NCBI GenBank assembly: GCA_021798675.1
Contig: JAJZGE010000068.1
Coordinates: 1 to 7,803 of the forward strand
Length of the DNA stretch: 7,803 bases
DNA from: Pseudomonadota bacterium
GTDB lineage: Bacteria > Pseudomonadota > Gammaproteobacteria > Xanthomonadales > Rhodanobacteraceae
Direction: 5' to 3'
Below the pieces are notes generated by a model. The model was given only the letters and a program-made list of their open reading frames with translations, ran no database searches and was not told the origin of the DNA. Shown here in pieces: positions 1-6,075 of this stretch. The translations under genes and the position numbers were made by a program. Every line of letters begins with the position of its first letter. The first letter of the stretch is position 1.

Positions 1-102
1 CCAGCGCGGGTTGAAACGGCCGGCGGCCGGCGCGCTGGCGAGCGGCCCGGCGCGTGCGGCATACTCGCCGCAGCCCCGCGCGGCGGGTCGCCTTGACATC
101 AC

Positions 103-114
103 TGCACCGGTGCA
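103..114. promoter_or_regulatory. Perfect 12-bp palindrome upstream of small membrane-protein gene
   Basis: TGCACCGGTGCA is a perfect inverted repeat. It begins four bases after a TTGACA hexamer (93-98) and ends 18 bases before the ATG of the 65-residue protein. The position would suit an operator or regulator site, but no -10 hexamer lies at the usual 16-18 base spacing, so the promoter is unproven. In DNA this GC-rich a 12-base palindrome may be chance. Confidence 0.2.
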
Positions 115-132
115 CCCGCCTTGAATTTCAGT

Positions 133-330
133 ATGTCGTCGCTGCTCTGGGGCACGCTGTTCGGCTCGCTGGGCTTTGGCTACTTCCTCTACGGCAAGAA
201 GCAGGGCGCCGTGATGCCGCTGGTCTGCGGGCTGCTGCTGATGGTGTTTCCCTACTTCATTTCCAACAACGTGCTGGTGGTGCTGGTGGGCCTGGCGCTG
301 GCCGCGATTCCCTGGTTCATCGGACGCTGA
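133..330 (+). CDS. Small hydrophobic membrane protein (65 aa)
   Basis: The product is very hydrophobic, with three likely membrane-spanning stretches at about residues 3-20, 27-43 and 46-62. A short basic turn (GKKQ, 21-24) follows the first and a polar SNN (44-46) separates the other two. It resembles small xanthomonad membrane proteins that databases loosely call 'amino acid transport protein'; that label has no clear experimental basis, and I see no transporter signature. I chose the ATG at 133. An in-frame TTG at 121 would add four residues, and neither start has a convincing Shine-Dalgarno sequence. The neighbouring SRPBCC gene starts 166 bases downstream on the same strand, too far to assume an operon. 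Function unknown. Confidence 0.75.
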   Translation: MSSLLWGTLFGSLGFGYFLYGKKQGAVMPLVCGLLLMVFPYFISNNVLVVLVGLALAAIPWFIGR

Positions 331-496
331 ACCGGGTCACCGGTCGGCGCATCGCGGACAGCCGCCGCGGCAGGTTGCAGCGCCGCATGCGATGGCCGGC
401 CGGTTGTGTCGGATTTCCGCTGATCCGGCCATCAGGACAGGGCGCATTCCCGCTGCATTCCGGCATCGATCACCCAAGGGAGTCGCCACCCTGCGC

Positions 497-994
497 ATGG
501 TACGCAAGCCTGTTTTTGCGGCGCTCGTGGTGGTCGCCGGCCTGAGCCTGGCCGGCGCTCCGGTAGTCAAGATCAGCAAGAGCGTCACCATCCACGCCAC
601 GCCCGCGGCAGTGGAGGAGAAGGCGCGGGACTTCAACGCGCTCAACACCTGGCACCCGGCCGTGGCCAAGGACGAGATCGTGGCCACCAGCAACAACCAG
701 CCGGGCGCCGAGCGCAAGCTGACGCTGGACAACGGTGGCACGGTGGACGAGAAGCTGCTCAGCTTCGACGACGCGCACCACCGCTTCAGCTACGCCATCG
801 TGGGCGGTGTGCTGCCGGTGAGCGACTACAGCTCCACCTTTCGCATCGCGCCAGTGGGCAAGGACAGCGCCTGGGTCACCTGGTCCGGCACGTTCAAGCG
901 CAAGGACAGCGGCGCCAGGCCCGCTGCCGATGCCAGCGCCACCACCGCGATGTACAGGGGCATGCGTGCCGGCAGCTTGCCGGCGCTCCGGTAG
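497..994 (+). CDS. SRPBCC (START-like, MxaD-type) protein, 3' end altered
   Basis: The encoded 165-residue protein starts with a basic N-terminus and a hydrophobic segment (residues 5-22, ending near LAGAP), which indicates a signal peptide or membrane anchor and an exported or periplasmic location. Residues 25-135 follow the SRPBCC / polyketide-cyclase pattern: a first strand (VKISKSVTIHAT), the helix with FNALNTWHPAV, then repeated strands to WVTWSGTFKRKD. Such proteins bind hydrophobic ligands; the ligand here is unknown. AAGGGAG (476-482) is 14 bases from the ATG at 497 but only 8 from an in-frame CTG at 491, so a CTG start is possible. From about residue 146 the C-terminus is unlike the family's usual final helix. 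It is antisense psiE-derived sequence up to a chance stop, so the last ~20 residues are probably foreign. The fold core is complete, but the missing helix may impair function. Confidence 0.65.
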   Translation: MVRKPVFAALVVVAGLSLAGAPVVKISKSVTIHATPAAVEEKARDFNALNTWHPAVAKDEIVATSNNQPGAERKLTLDNGGTVDEKLLSFDDAHHRFSYAIVGGVLPVSDYSSTFRIAPVGKDSAWVTWSGTFKRKDSGARPAADASATTAMYRGMRAGSLPALR

Positions 995-1176
995 ACCTCG
1001 ACCATCGAGATCAGCTCCATGCACATGAACAGCAGCAGGTCGCTCACCCCGGCGTGACCGGCGGCCGGCATTTGGCGCACCTCGCCCTAGCCGACACCCA
1101 GCGTGGCCACCAGGATGGTCAGCAGGCCGAGCTTTTCGATGATCGAAAACACGCGTCCGACCGGCGCAGTGCGCAT
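931..1176 (-). pseudogene. Broken PsiE-like membrane protein gene
   Basis: On the minus strand an ATG at 1176, preceded by GGGGA, opens a reading frame of 29 codons. The translated start (FSIIEKLGLLTILVATLG) is typical of PsiE-family membrane proteins. A TAG (1087-1089) stops it. The same frame then continues with no shift into the strongest PsiE-like part: DLLLFMCMELISMVEVY, a KLPARMPLYIAVVALA block, then an abrupt change at about 930. Beyond that the frame is simply the antisense of the SRPBCC gene. PsiE proteins are small inner-membrane proteins, about 130-150 residues with roughly four membrane helices, induced by phosphate starvation in E. coli; their molecular function is unknown. This copy has lost its C-terminal part and has a premature stop, so it should be inactive. 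A GTG at 1080 could restart translation but would lack the first helix. Confidence 0.7.
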
Positions 1177-1304
1177 GGCGTGTCCCCGGCAAGATCAGCG
1201 GATGGGGTGACGGCGGTCGCTCGGCGGCGCCGTAGCGACACGACCGAGTGAAAGCCTGGCCGCACCGACAGCACCACACCGCCGTGGCCACGGATCGCGC
1301 TGAC

Positions 1305-2186
1305 TCACGCCGCCATGGCAGTGTGCAGCCGCCTGACTGCCGGCGGCATCTTTGCGAGCCGCCATCGCGCCGGATCAGCCAGCAGCGCGGCGTGCTGCGT
1401 GCGCTGGCGGGCGAGCTTGGCTTGCATCTTCAGCTGCGGTGGCGCGTGGCTGAAGCGCAGCCGCAGTTCGGCCGCGCCGGCAAACGCGGCGCGGCGGGCC
1501 AGACAGGCATGATGGGCCGTGCGGTAGGCCAGCGACAGCGCCGCGCCGTGGAACGGCGAGGCAGCGTACTCGGCGTGCAGCCAGCCGAGCTGGGCGGCGG
1601 CGCGCAGCGCGATCTCGGCATTTGCGGCGCATTCGTCCGCCTTGCCGCAAGGCACGGCCCAGGCAGCCTCAAGCGCGCGTACCAGCGTGCGGTATTCGGA
1701 CCCGTTCAGCGGCCGCTGCAGGCACGGCAGCCGGGCGCGCGCTTCCAGCCAGGCCTGATCCGCGTCAGGCAGTGCGTGCGAGCGTGAGCTGGCGAGGTTG
1801 ATTGCACGCAGCTGCGACACGCCCTGCTGCGCGATCAGCTCCTGCACCAGCTGCTCGTGGCTCAGCGGGCGGAGGCGATTGAAACCGTCGCGATCGACCC
1901 AGCGCATCAGCTCCACCGGGTCGATCAGGCGCCGATCCGGCCCCGGCCGCTGGAAGCCGTCACGCTCGATGGCGTCGTGCAGGTGGCGCCTGACCGGCGC
2001 GACGCCGCGGACCCTGGCGTGCATCAGCCGCTGCAGCAGCACCTCCGCTATCACCAGTTGCTCATGATAAGCGGCGTGCCTGAGATGATCGCCGGGGCCG
2101 GTGAAGTAGACGAAGCGAAAGGGGCGCGAGCCAGCAGGCGGTGACGCGAATGCCGACTGCTTCCGGCGGGTCATCGGTGAATTCAC
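1305..2186 (-). CDS. Uncharacterised 293-aa protein
   Basis: I do not recognise a family. The coding frame is credible because codon choice is that of a GC-rich gene and the GTG start at 2186 has AAGGA (plus-strand 2194-2198) seven bases upstream. The protein is soluble, basic and Ala/Arg/Leu-rich, with no signal peptide or membrane segment, and looks mostly helical. Two short motifs each occur twice: HEQLV at residues 41-45 and 110-114, and (E/D)RDGF(Q/N)R at 74-80 and 98-104. The C-terminal half (about 140-290) is rich in Ala-containing helices with three Cys (155, 180, 186) and several His. It is divergent from the SDR-photolyase operon across a 249-base gap, and the psiE remnant lies 128 bases downstream on the same strand. 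No function can be assigned. Confidence 0.7.
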   Translation of the reverse strand: MNSPMTRRKQSAFASPPAGSRPFRFVYFTGPGDHLRHAAYHEQLVIAEVLLQRLMHARVRGVAPVRRHLHDAIERDGFQRPGPDRRLIDPVELMRWVDRDGFNRLRPLSHEQLVQELIAQQGVSQLRAINLASSRSHALPDADQAWLEARARLPCLQRPLNGSEYRTLVRALEAAWAVPCGKADECAANAEIALRAAAQLGWLHAEYAASPFHGAALSLAYRTAHHACLARRAAFAGAAELRLRFSHAPPQLKMQAKLARQRTQHAALLADPARWRLAKMPPAVRRLHTAMAA

Positions 2187-2379
2187 TGCGTATTCCTTGA
2201 GGCGGGATCGGGTGCCGACAGGGCGCCAGAGCGTGCTGCATGCGTGACTGGAGCTCAGCGTAGAACGATCCGCCCGGGCGAAATAACCGCTGCGTCACAC
2301 GAATTGATACGGCAGGCCAATTTGCAGGGATGCAGATCAACCCCCGCCGGCTCCGGCGCGCCGAGATTCGAAGCTGGGT

Positions 2380-2405
2380 GCAACCGGATCGCCCCGCGCT
2401 CCGTA
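2380..2405 (+). promoter_or_regulatory. Candidate ECF-sigma promoter for the SDR-DUF2256-photolyase operon
   Basis: GCAACC (2380-2385) and CGTA (2402-2405) are separated by 16 bases. This resembles ECF-type promoters, whose -35 element carries an AAC core and whose -10 is often CGTA or GTC. Transcription would begin near 2412, giving a leader of about 24 bases with the GGTGGAA ribosome site (2424-2430) before the ATG at 2436. No better housekeeping-type promoter was seen in 2187-2435. The rest of this gap holds a palindrome CGCCCGGGCG (2271-2280) and nothing else I can name. This is pattern matching only. Confidence 0.3.
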
Positions 2406-2435
2406 CAAGAGGCATCAACTCACGGTGGAACTCTC

Positions 2436-3188
2436 ATGACCCAAGCCGTCTGGATCACTGGCGCCTCCGGGGCGATCGGCAGCGCCCTGGCGCACCGGCT
2501 GGCGGCGCGCGGCGTGCCGCTGGTGCTTACGGCCCGCGATCCGGCGCGGTTGGACGCGCTGGCCGCCACGCTGCCCACCGAGCTGCTGACGCTGCCCGGC
2601 GACCTCACCGATGCGGCCACCGCCGGCGCGCTGCTGGAAACCGCGCAGGCCGCGCTGGGACCGCTCAGCGGCTTGGCGCACTGCGTCGGTTCCACCCTGA
2701 TCCGGCCGCTGCACCTGACCGCGGAGGCGGATCTGCAGGCGATCTTCCAGCTCAACTACTTCAGTGCCTTCCACGTGCTGAAGGCGTTCGTGGGCGCCGC
2801 CCTGAAGCACAAGCAGCCGGCCAGCGCGGTGCTGGTGGGCACGCTGGTGGCGCAGGCCGGCTTTCCCAACCACGAGGCGATCGCCAGCGCCAAGGCGGCG
2901 GTGGCGGCGCTGGCGATGAGCGCAGCGGCCACCTACGCCGAGCGCGGCATCCGGGTCAACTGCGTGCATCCCGGGCTGACCCGCTCGGCGCTGTCGGCGC
3001 GACTCACCGGGACGCCGGAGGCGATCGAGCGCAACGCAAAGATGAACCCCATGGGCCGCGTCGGCGAGGGCGCCGACAGCGCCGCGCTGATCGATTTCCT
3101 GCTCGGCGACGAGGCGCGCTGGATCACCGCCCAGCAGCTCGGCGTCGACGGCGGCCAGTCGGTGATCCACCCGTTGCCTAAGGGCTGA
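2436..3188 (+). CDS. Atypical short-chain dehydrogenase/reductase lacking the catalytic Tyr
   Basis: This 250-residue protein has the normal length and layout of a classical SDR. The dinucleotide-binding glycine motif TGASGAIG lies at residues 8-15, an acidic DLT at 56-58, Asn107 in the helix-4 position, the VNCVHPG segment at 174-180 and a C-terminal VDGGQS at 238-242. ARDPARL (33-39) after strand 2 suggests NADP(H) preference. The active site is altered: where YxxxK is expected the sequence is IASAK, so Tyr becomes Ile149 while Lys153 remains, and the usual Ser position is about Thr136. It may be a weak or non-catalytic nucleotide-binding protein, or use another acid/base. The ATG at 2436 has GGTGGAA five bases upstream. 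It is first in an operon with the DUF2256 and photolyase genes, so an accessory role in photorepair or flavin/pterin chemistry is possible but unproven. Confidence 0.85.
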   Translation: MTQAVWITGASGAIGSALAHRLAARGVPLVLTARDPARLDALAATLPTELLTLPGDLTDAATAGALLETAQAALGPLSGLAHCVGSTLIRPLHLTAEADLQAIFQLNYFSAFHVLKAFVGAALKHKQPASAVLVGTLVAQAGFPNHEAIASAKAAVAALAMSAAATYAERGIRVNCVHPGLTRSALSARLTGTPEAIERNAKMNPMGRVGEGADSAALIDFLLGDEARWITAQQLGVDGGQSVIHPLPKG

Positions 3189-3190
3189 GC

Positions 3191-3355
3191 ATGCGACGCA
3201 AGGCCGAGCTGGCGGGCAAGCTGTGCGCGGTGTGCCAGCGCCCGTTCGCTTGGCGCCGGAAGTGGGCGCGCGTCTGGCACGAGGTGCGCTACTGCAGCGA
3301 ACGTTGCCGCCGCCAGCGCGCACCGCACGACGGCAGCAGCGGCGCATCGCGATGA
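3191..3355 (+). CDS. DUF2256 four-cysteine protein (54 aa)
   Basis: This short gene encodes 54 residues matching the DUF2256 pattern: K-x-C-x-x-C (Cys12, Cys15), then RPFAWRRKWARVW (17-29), then V-x-Y-C-x-x-x-C-R-R (Cys35, Cys39). The four cysteines suggest a small zinc-ribbon-like metal site; the surroundings are strongly basic and aromatic, which could suit nucleic-acid binding. AAGGG (3180-3184) lies six bases before the ATG, inside the last codons of the SDR gene, so translation is probably coupled. Its stop overlaps the photolyase start as ATGA. DUF2256 proteins are often found beside or fused to cryptochrome/photolyase-related genes, and this arrangement fits. Biochemical function is unknown. 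The tail after residue 43 is low-complexity. Confidence 0.9.
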   Translation: MRRKAELAGKLCAVCQRPFAWRRKWARVWHEVRYCSERCRRQRAPHDGSSGASR

Positions 3356-4878
3356 CCTGTCTGCGGCTGCTGCTCGGCGACCAGCTCAACGCCGGCCACG
3401 CGTGGTTCGGCGAGCGGCGCGACGACGTCGTGTACGTGCTGATGGAGGTGCGCAGCGAAACCGATTACGTGCGCCACCACGCGCAGAAGGTGCTGGGCAT
3501 CTTCGCCGCGATGCGCCGCTTCGCCGAGGCGCTGGTGCAGGGCGGGCATCGGGTCGAGTACCTGCGCATCGGCGAGCCACGCAATCGACACAGCTTCGCC
3601 GCCAACCTGGACTGGCTGATTCCCGAGCTGCAGGCCACCCGGCTGGAGCGGATGGAAGCGGACGAGTGGCGCGTCGAGCAGGCGCTGATCGATGCCTTCG
3701 CCGCCAGCGGCCTGCCCGGCAGAGTGGTCAGCGCCGGGCATTTCCTGCTCGAACGCGACGAGGCCGCCGCGCGCTTCGCCAGGAAAGTGCCGCGGATGGA
3801 GTTTTTCTACCGCGACCTGCGCCGCCGCCACCGCATCCTGCTCGATGCCGACGGCGGGCCGCTGGGTGGGCGCTGGAACTACGACGCGGAAAACCGCGCG
3901 AAGTGGCCCGGTGATCCACCCGCACCGTCGTGGCCGTGGCAGCAGCACGACCTGCGCGCGCTGTGGGACGAGATCACCGCCGCCGGCGTGCAGACGCTCG
4001 GCGAGCCGTCGGCGCAGTCGTTCGGCTGGCCGCTCACGCGGCGCGAGGCGCGGGCGTGGCTGGCCGATTTCATCGCGCAGCGGCTGGCGCACTTCGGCCG
4101 CTACCAGGATGCGATCAGCGGGCGCTCGGCCACACTGTTCCACGCCGGGTTGTCGTTTGCGCTGAACCTGAAGCTGCTGCACCCGCGCGAGGTGATCGAC
4201 GCCGCCCTTGCCGCGTACGAGTCCGGTCGCGCCGATCTCGCCGCCACCGAGGGCTTCGTGCGGCAAATACTGGGCTGGCGCGAATTCATCCGCGGCATCT
4301 ACTGGGCGCGCATGCCCGGCTACGCCGCGCTCAACGCGCTGCAGGCAAAGCGCGCGCTGCCGGCATGGTTCTGGAGCGCCGACACCCGCATGGCCTGCCT
4401 GCGCGCGGCGATCGGCCAGTCGCTGACGCTGGGCTACGCGCACCACATCCAGCGGCTGATGCTGACCGGCAACTTCGCCCTGCTCGCCGGCTGCGACCCG
4501 GACGAGGTCGACCGCTGGTACCTCGGCATCTACGTCGACGCGTTCGAGTGGGTGGAATTGCCCAACACGCGCGGCATGAGCCAGTTCGCCGACGGTGGCA
4601 TCGTCGGCAGCAAGCCATACAGCGGTTCGGCCGCCTACATCCAGCGACAGTCAGACCACTGCCAGGGCTGCCACTACCGCCATACGCTGCGCCACGGCGA
4701 ACGCGCCTGCCCGTTCAACAGCCTGTACTGGCACTTCCACGCGCGCCACCAGCCCACGCTGGGGCGCAATCCGCGGCTGGGCATGACCTATCGCAGCTGG
4801 GAGCGGATGAGCGTGGCCGAGCGCGCGGCCACGCTGGCGCAGGCCGAGCACTATCTCGCGCGGATCGACCAGCTGTAG
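3352..4878 (+). CDS. Iron-sulfur bacterial cryptochrome / prokaryotic (6-4) photolyase (PhrB/CryB-type)
   Basis: The 508-residue protein belongs to the deoxyribodipyrimidine photolyase-related family (FeS-BCP), which uses FAD, a 6,7-dimethyl-8-ribityllumazine antenna and a [4Fe-4S] cluster to repair UV (6-4) photoproducts or sense blue light. It opens with LRLLLGDQLN, typical of the antenna domain (about 1-130). The helical FAD domain fills roughly 220-480, with GWREFIRGIYW (308-318) and NTRGMSQFADGG (405-416). Four cysteines fit the cluster: Cys349, Cys437, Cys440 and Cys453. They are each one residue lower than in Agrobacterium PhrB as I recall it. The His364-His365 pair and Trp341, Trp389 and Tyr390 fit catalytic and electron-transfer positions by the same offset. 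The ATG overlaps the DUF2256 stop and has no good ribosome site of its own, indicating coupling. Repair versus signalling cannot be settled from sequence. Confidence 0.93.
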   Translation: MTCLRLLLGDQLNAGHAWFGERRDDVVYVLMEVRSETDYVRHHAQKVLGIFAAMRRFAEALVQGGHRVEYLRIGEPRNRHSFAANLDWLIPELQATRLERMEADEWRVEQALIDAFAASGLPGRVVSAGHFLLERDEAAARFARKVPRMEFFYRDLRRRHRILLDADGGPLGGRWNYDAENRAKWPGDPPAPSWPWQQHDLRALWDEITAAGVQTLGEPSAQSFGWPLTRREARAWLADFIAQRLAHFGRYQDAISGRSATLFHAGLSFALNLKLLHPREVIDAALAAYESGRADLAATEGFVRQILGWREFIRGIYWARMPGYAALNALQAKRALPAWFWSADTRMACLRAAIGQSLTLGYAHHIQRLMLTGNFALLAGCDPDEVDRWYLGIYVDAFEWVELPNTRGMSQFADGGIVGSKPYSGSAAYIQRQSDHCQGCHYRHTLRHGERACPFNSLYWHFHARHQPTLGRNPRLGMTYRSWERMSVAERAATLAQAEHYLARIDQL

Positions 4879-4890
4879 GCGCGCCCGCGT

Positions 4891-5919
4891 CTAGCGCTGG
4901 CTGGAGCGGCGCACCACCAGGGTGGCCGGCAGTACCACGCTGATCACCGGCTCGTCGCGGATCAGCCGCAGCAGGCTGTCGACCAGCACTTCGCCGGCCT
5001 GGCGGGTGTCCTGCAGCACGGTGGTCAGCGGCGGATTGACGAAGCTGGCGGTGGCGATGTCGTCGAAGCCGGCCAGCGCCACGTCCTGCGGCACGCGCAG
5101 GCCGTGGTCGCCGAGGGCGCGCATGGCGCCGATCGCGATCAGGTCGCTGGCGGCGAACACCGCGTCGAAGCCGGCTTGCTGCGTGATCAGCGTCTGCATC
5201 GCCTCGTAGCCGGAGCGCTCGGTGCTCTCGGCATTCTGCTGCAGGGCCGGGTCCAGTGCCACGCCGGCGTCGGCCAACGCTTCGGCATAGCCGCGATAGC
5301 GCTCGAAAAATTCCGGGTAATGGCTGGAGGCGTCACCCAGGAAGGCGATGCGGCGACAGCCGCGTTCCAGCAGATGGGTCGCCACGGCGTGCCCACCGCT
5401 GAAGTTGTCACAGCCGATGGAAACCCCGGGCTGGTCCGGCAGCACCGCGCCCCAGCGCACGAAACGCGTGCCCTGGGCCACCAGTTTTTCCAGCTTGTCG
5501 CGATAGGCCAGGTAGTCGCCGTAGCCGAGCAGGATGATGCCGTCGGCCTTCTTGCTGTCGGCGAAATCGGCGTGCCAGTCGCGCGAGAACTGCTGGAACG
5601 AGATCAGCAGGTCATAGCCCTGCTGGGCGCAGGCGCGGGTGATCGAGCCGAGCATCGACAGGAAAAACGGGTTGATGTGGGACTCGTCGGCGGTGGGGTC
5701 CTCGAACAGCAGCAGCGCCAGCGTGCCGGAGTACATGCGGCGCAGGCTGGAGGCGTTCTTGTCGACCTTGTAGTTGAGCTGCTCGACCGCCGCCTGGATG
5801 CGGCGGCGGGTTTCCTCGTTGACCAGCGGGCTGCCGCGCAGCGCACGCGATACGGTGGCCTGGGACACCCCGGCCAGGTGGGCGATATCGATGGATGTCG
5901 CTTTTCCCTTGCTACGCAC
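4891..5919 (-). CDS. LacI-family transcriptional regulator, sugar-responsive
   Basis: This is a full-length LacI/GalR-family repressor. Numbering from an in-frame TTG at 5931, the helix-turn-helix covers residues 12-33 (SIDIAHLAGVSQATVSRAL), the hinge about 47-65 (LNYKVDKNASSLRR), and the periplasmic-binding-protein-like effector domain about 68-340. That domain includes GIILLGYGDY, IGCDNFSGG, RIAFLGD, VFAASDLIAIGAMRAL and VALAGFDD. The effector is probably a sugar or sugar phosphate, but its identity is not readable. I prefer the GTG at 5919, with GGA five bases upstream; TTG 5931 has only a badly spaced AGGG. It follows the MFS gene on the same strand after a gap of about 156 bases, and a LacI-like palindrome precedes that transporter, so it probably represses sugar uptake. 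Its stop is 12 bases from the convergent photolyase stop. Confidence 0.9.
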   Translation of the reverse strand: MRSKGKATSIDIAHLAGVSQATVSRALRGSPLVNEETRRRIQAAVEQLNYKVDKNASSLRRMYSGTLALLLFEDPTADESHINPFFLSMLGSITRACAQQGYDLLISFQQFSRDWHADFADSKKADGIILLGYGDYLAYRDKLEKLVAQGTRFVRWGAVLPDQPGVSIGCDNFSGGHAVATHLLERGCRRIAFLGDASSHYPEFFERYRGYAEALADAGVALDPALQQNAESTERSGYEAMQTLITQQAGFDAVFAASDLIAIGAMRALGDHGLRVPQDVALAGFDDIATASFVNPPLTTVLQDTRQAGEVLVDSLLRLIRDEPVISVVLPATLVVRRSSQR

Positions 5920-6041
5920 GGTGATCCGCAACCCTATGGCAACACGGCATGACGTTGGCCATGGCGGCCTGAACGCTGCCAGCTGCTGCGAATCCTAGCT
6001 GCTTTGCCGCTCGCCCGCCGGATGATGCACTGCCGCAGCAT

Positions 6042-6071
6042 GCGCCCGGCGGGCCGGCACCCGCCGGGCGC
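6042..6071 (-). terminator. 12-bp GC hairpin after the sugar porter gene
   Basis: GCGCCCGGCGGG (6042-6053) and CCCGCCGGGCGC (6060-6071) form a perfect 12-base-pair stem around a six-base loop, starting four bases past the transporter stop codon on the minus strand. No U-tract follows, so it is not a canonical intrinsic terminator. It could cause partial termination, protect the 3' end of the transporter mRNA, or lower LacI gene expression relative to the transporter. Confidence 0.45.
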
Positions 6072-6075
6072 GTGC

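Noticed and set aside
1..124. Open frames reaching the left edge: a plus-strand frame ending with TGA at 122-124, and a minus-strand frame running off the edge through a GRFNPRW segment.
   Set aside because: Neither is long enough or similar enough to a known protein to call; GC-rich DNA readily gives such open stretches. The inverted repeat CCAGCGCG (1-8) / CGCGCTGG (31-38) also lacks a T-tract.
826..1080. Minus-strand frame from GTG 1080 read as an intact 84-residue gene.
   Set aside because: Its front half is PsiE-like and is in frame with upstream PsiE sequence beyond an amber codon, while its back half is antisense SRPBCC sequence; it is better explained as a pseudogene remnant.
1214..1240. 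Hairpin GTCGCT...AGCGAC with overlapping CGGTCG...CGACCG between the psiE remnant and the 293-residue gene.
   Set aside because: Short six-base arms in GC-rich DNA without a T-tract; not distinguishable from chance.
1248..1787. Plus-strand open frame opposite the uncharacterised 293-residue gene.
   Set aside because: The minus-strand frame is longer, has a good ribosome site and more natural residue composition; only one of the two is likely real.
2415..4446. Long minus-strand open frames opposite the SDR and photolyase genes (about 324 and 385 codons).
   Set aside because: They are antisense to well-identified genes, have arginine/alanine/glycine-rich translations without domain motifs, and arise from high GC codon bias.
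6042..6071. A canonical intrinsic terminator.
   Set aside because: The stem is strong, but no run of T follows on either strand, so it is reported only as a hairpin with uncertain terminator function.
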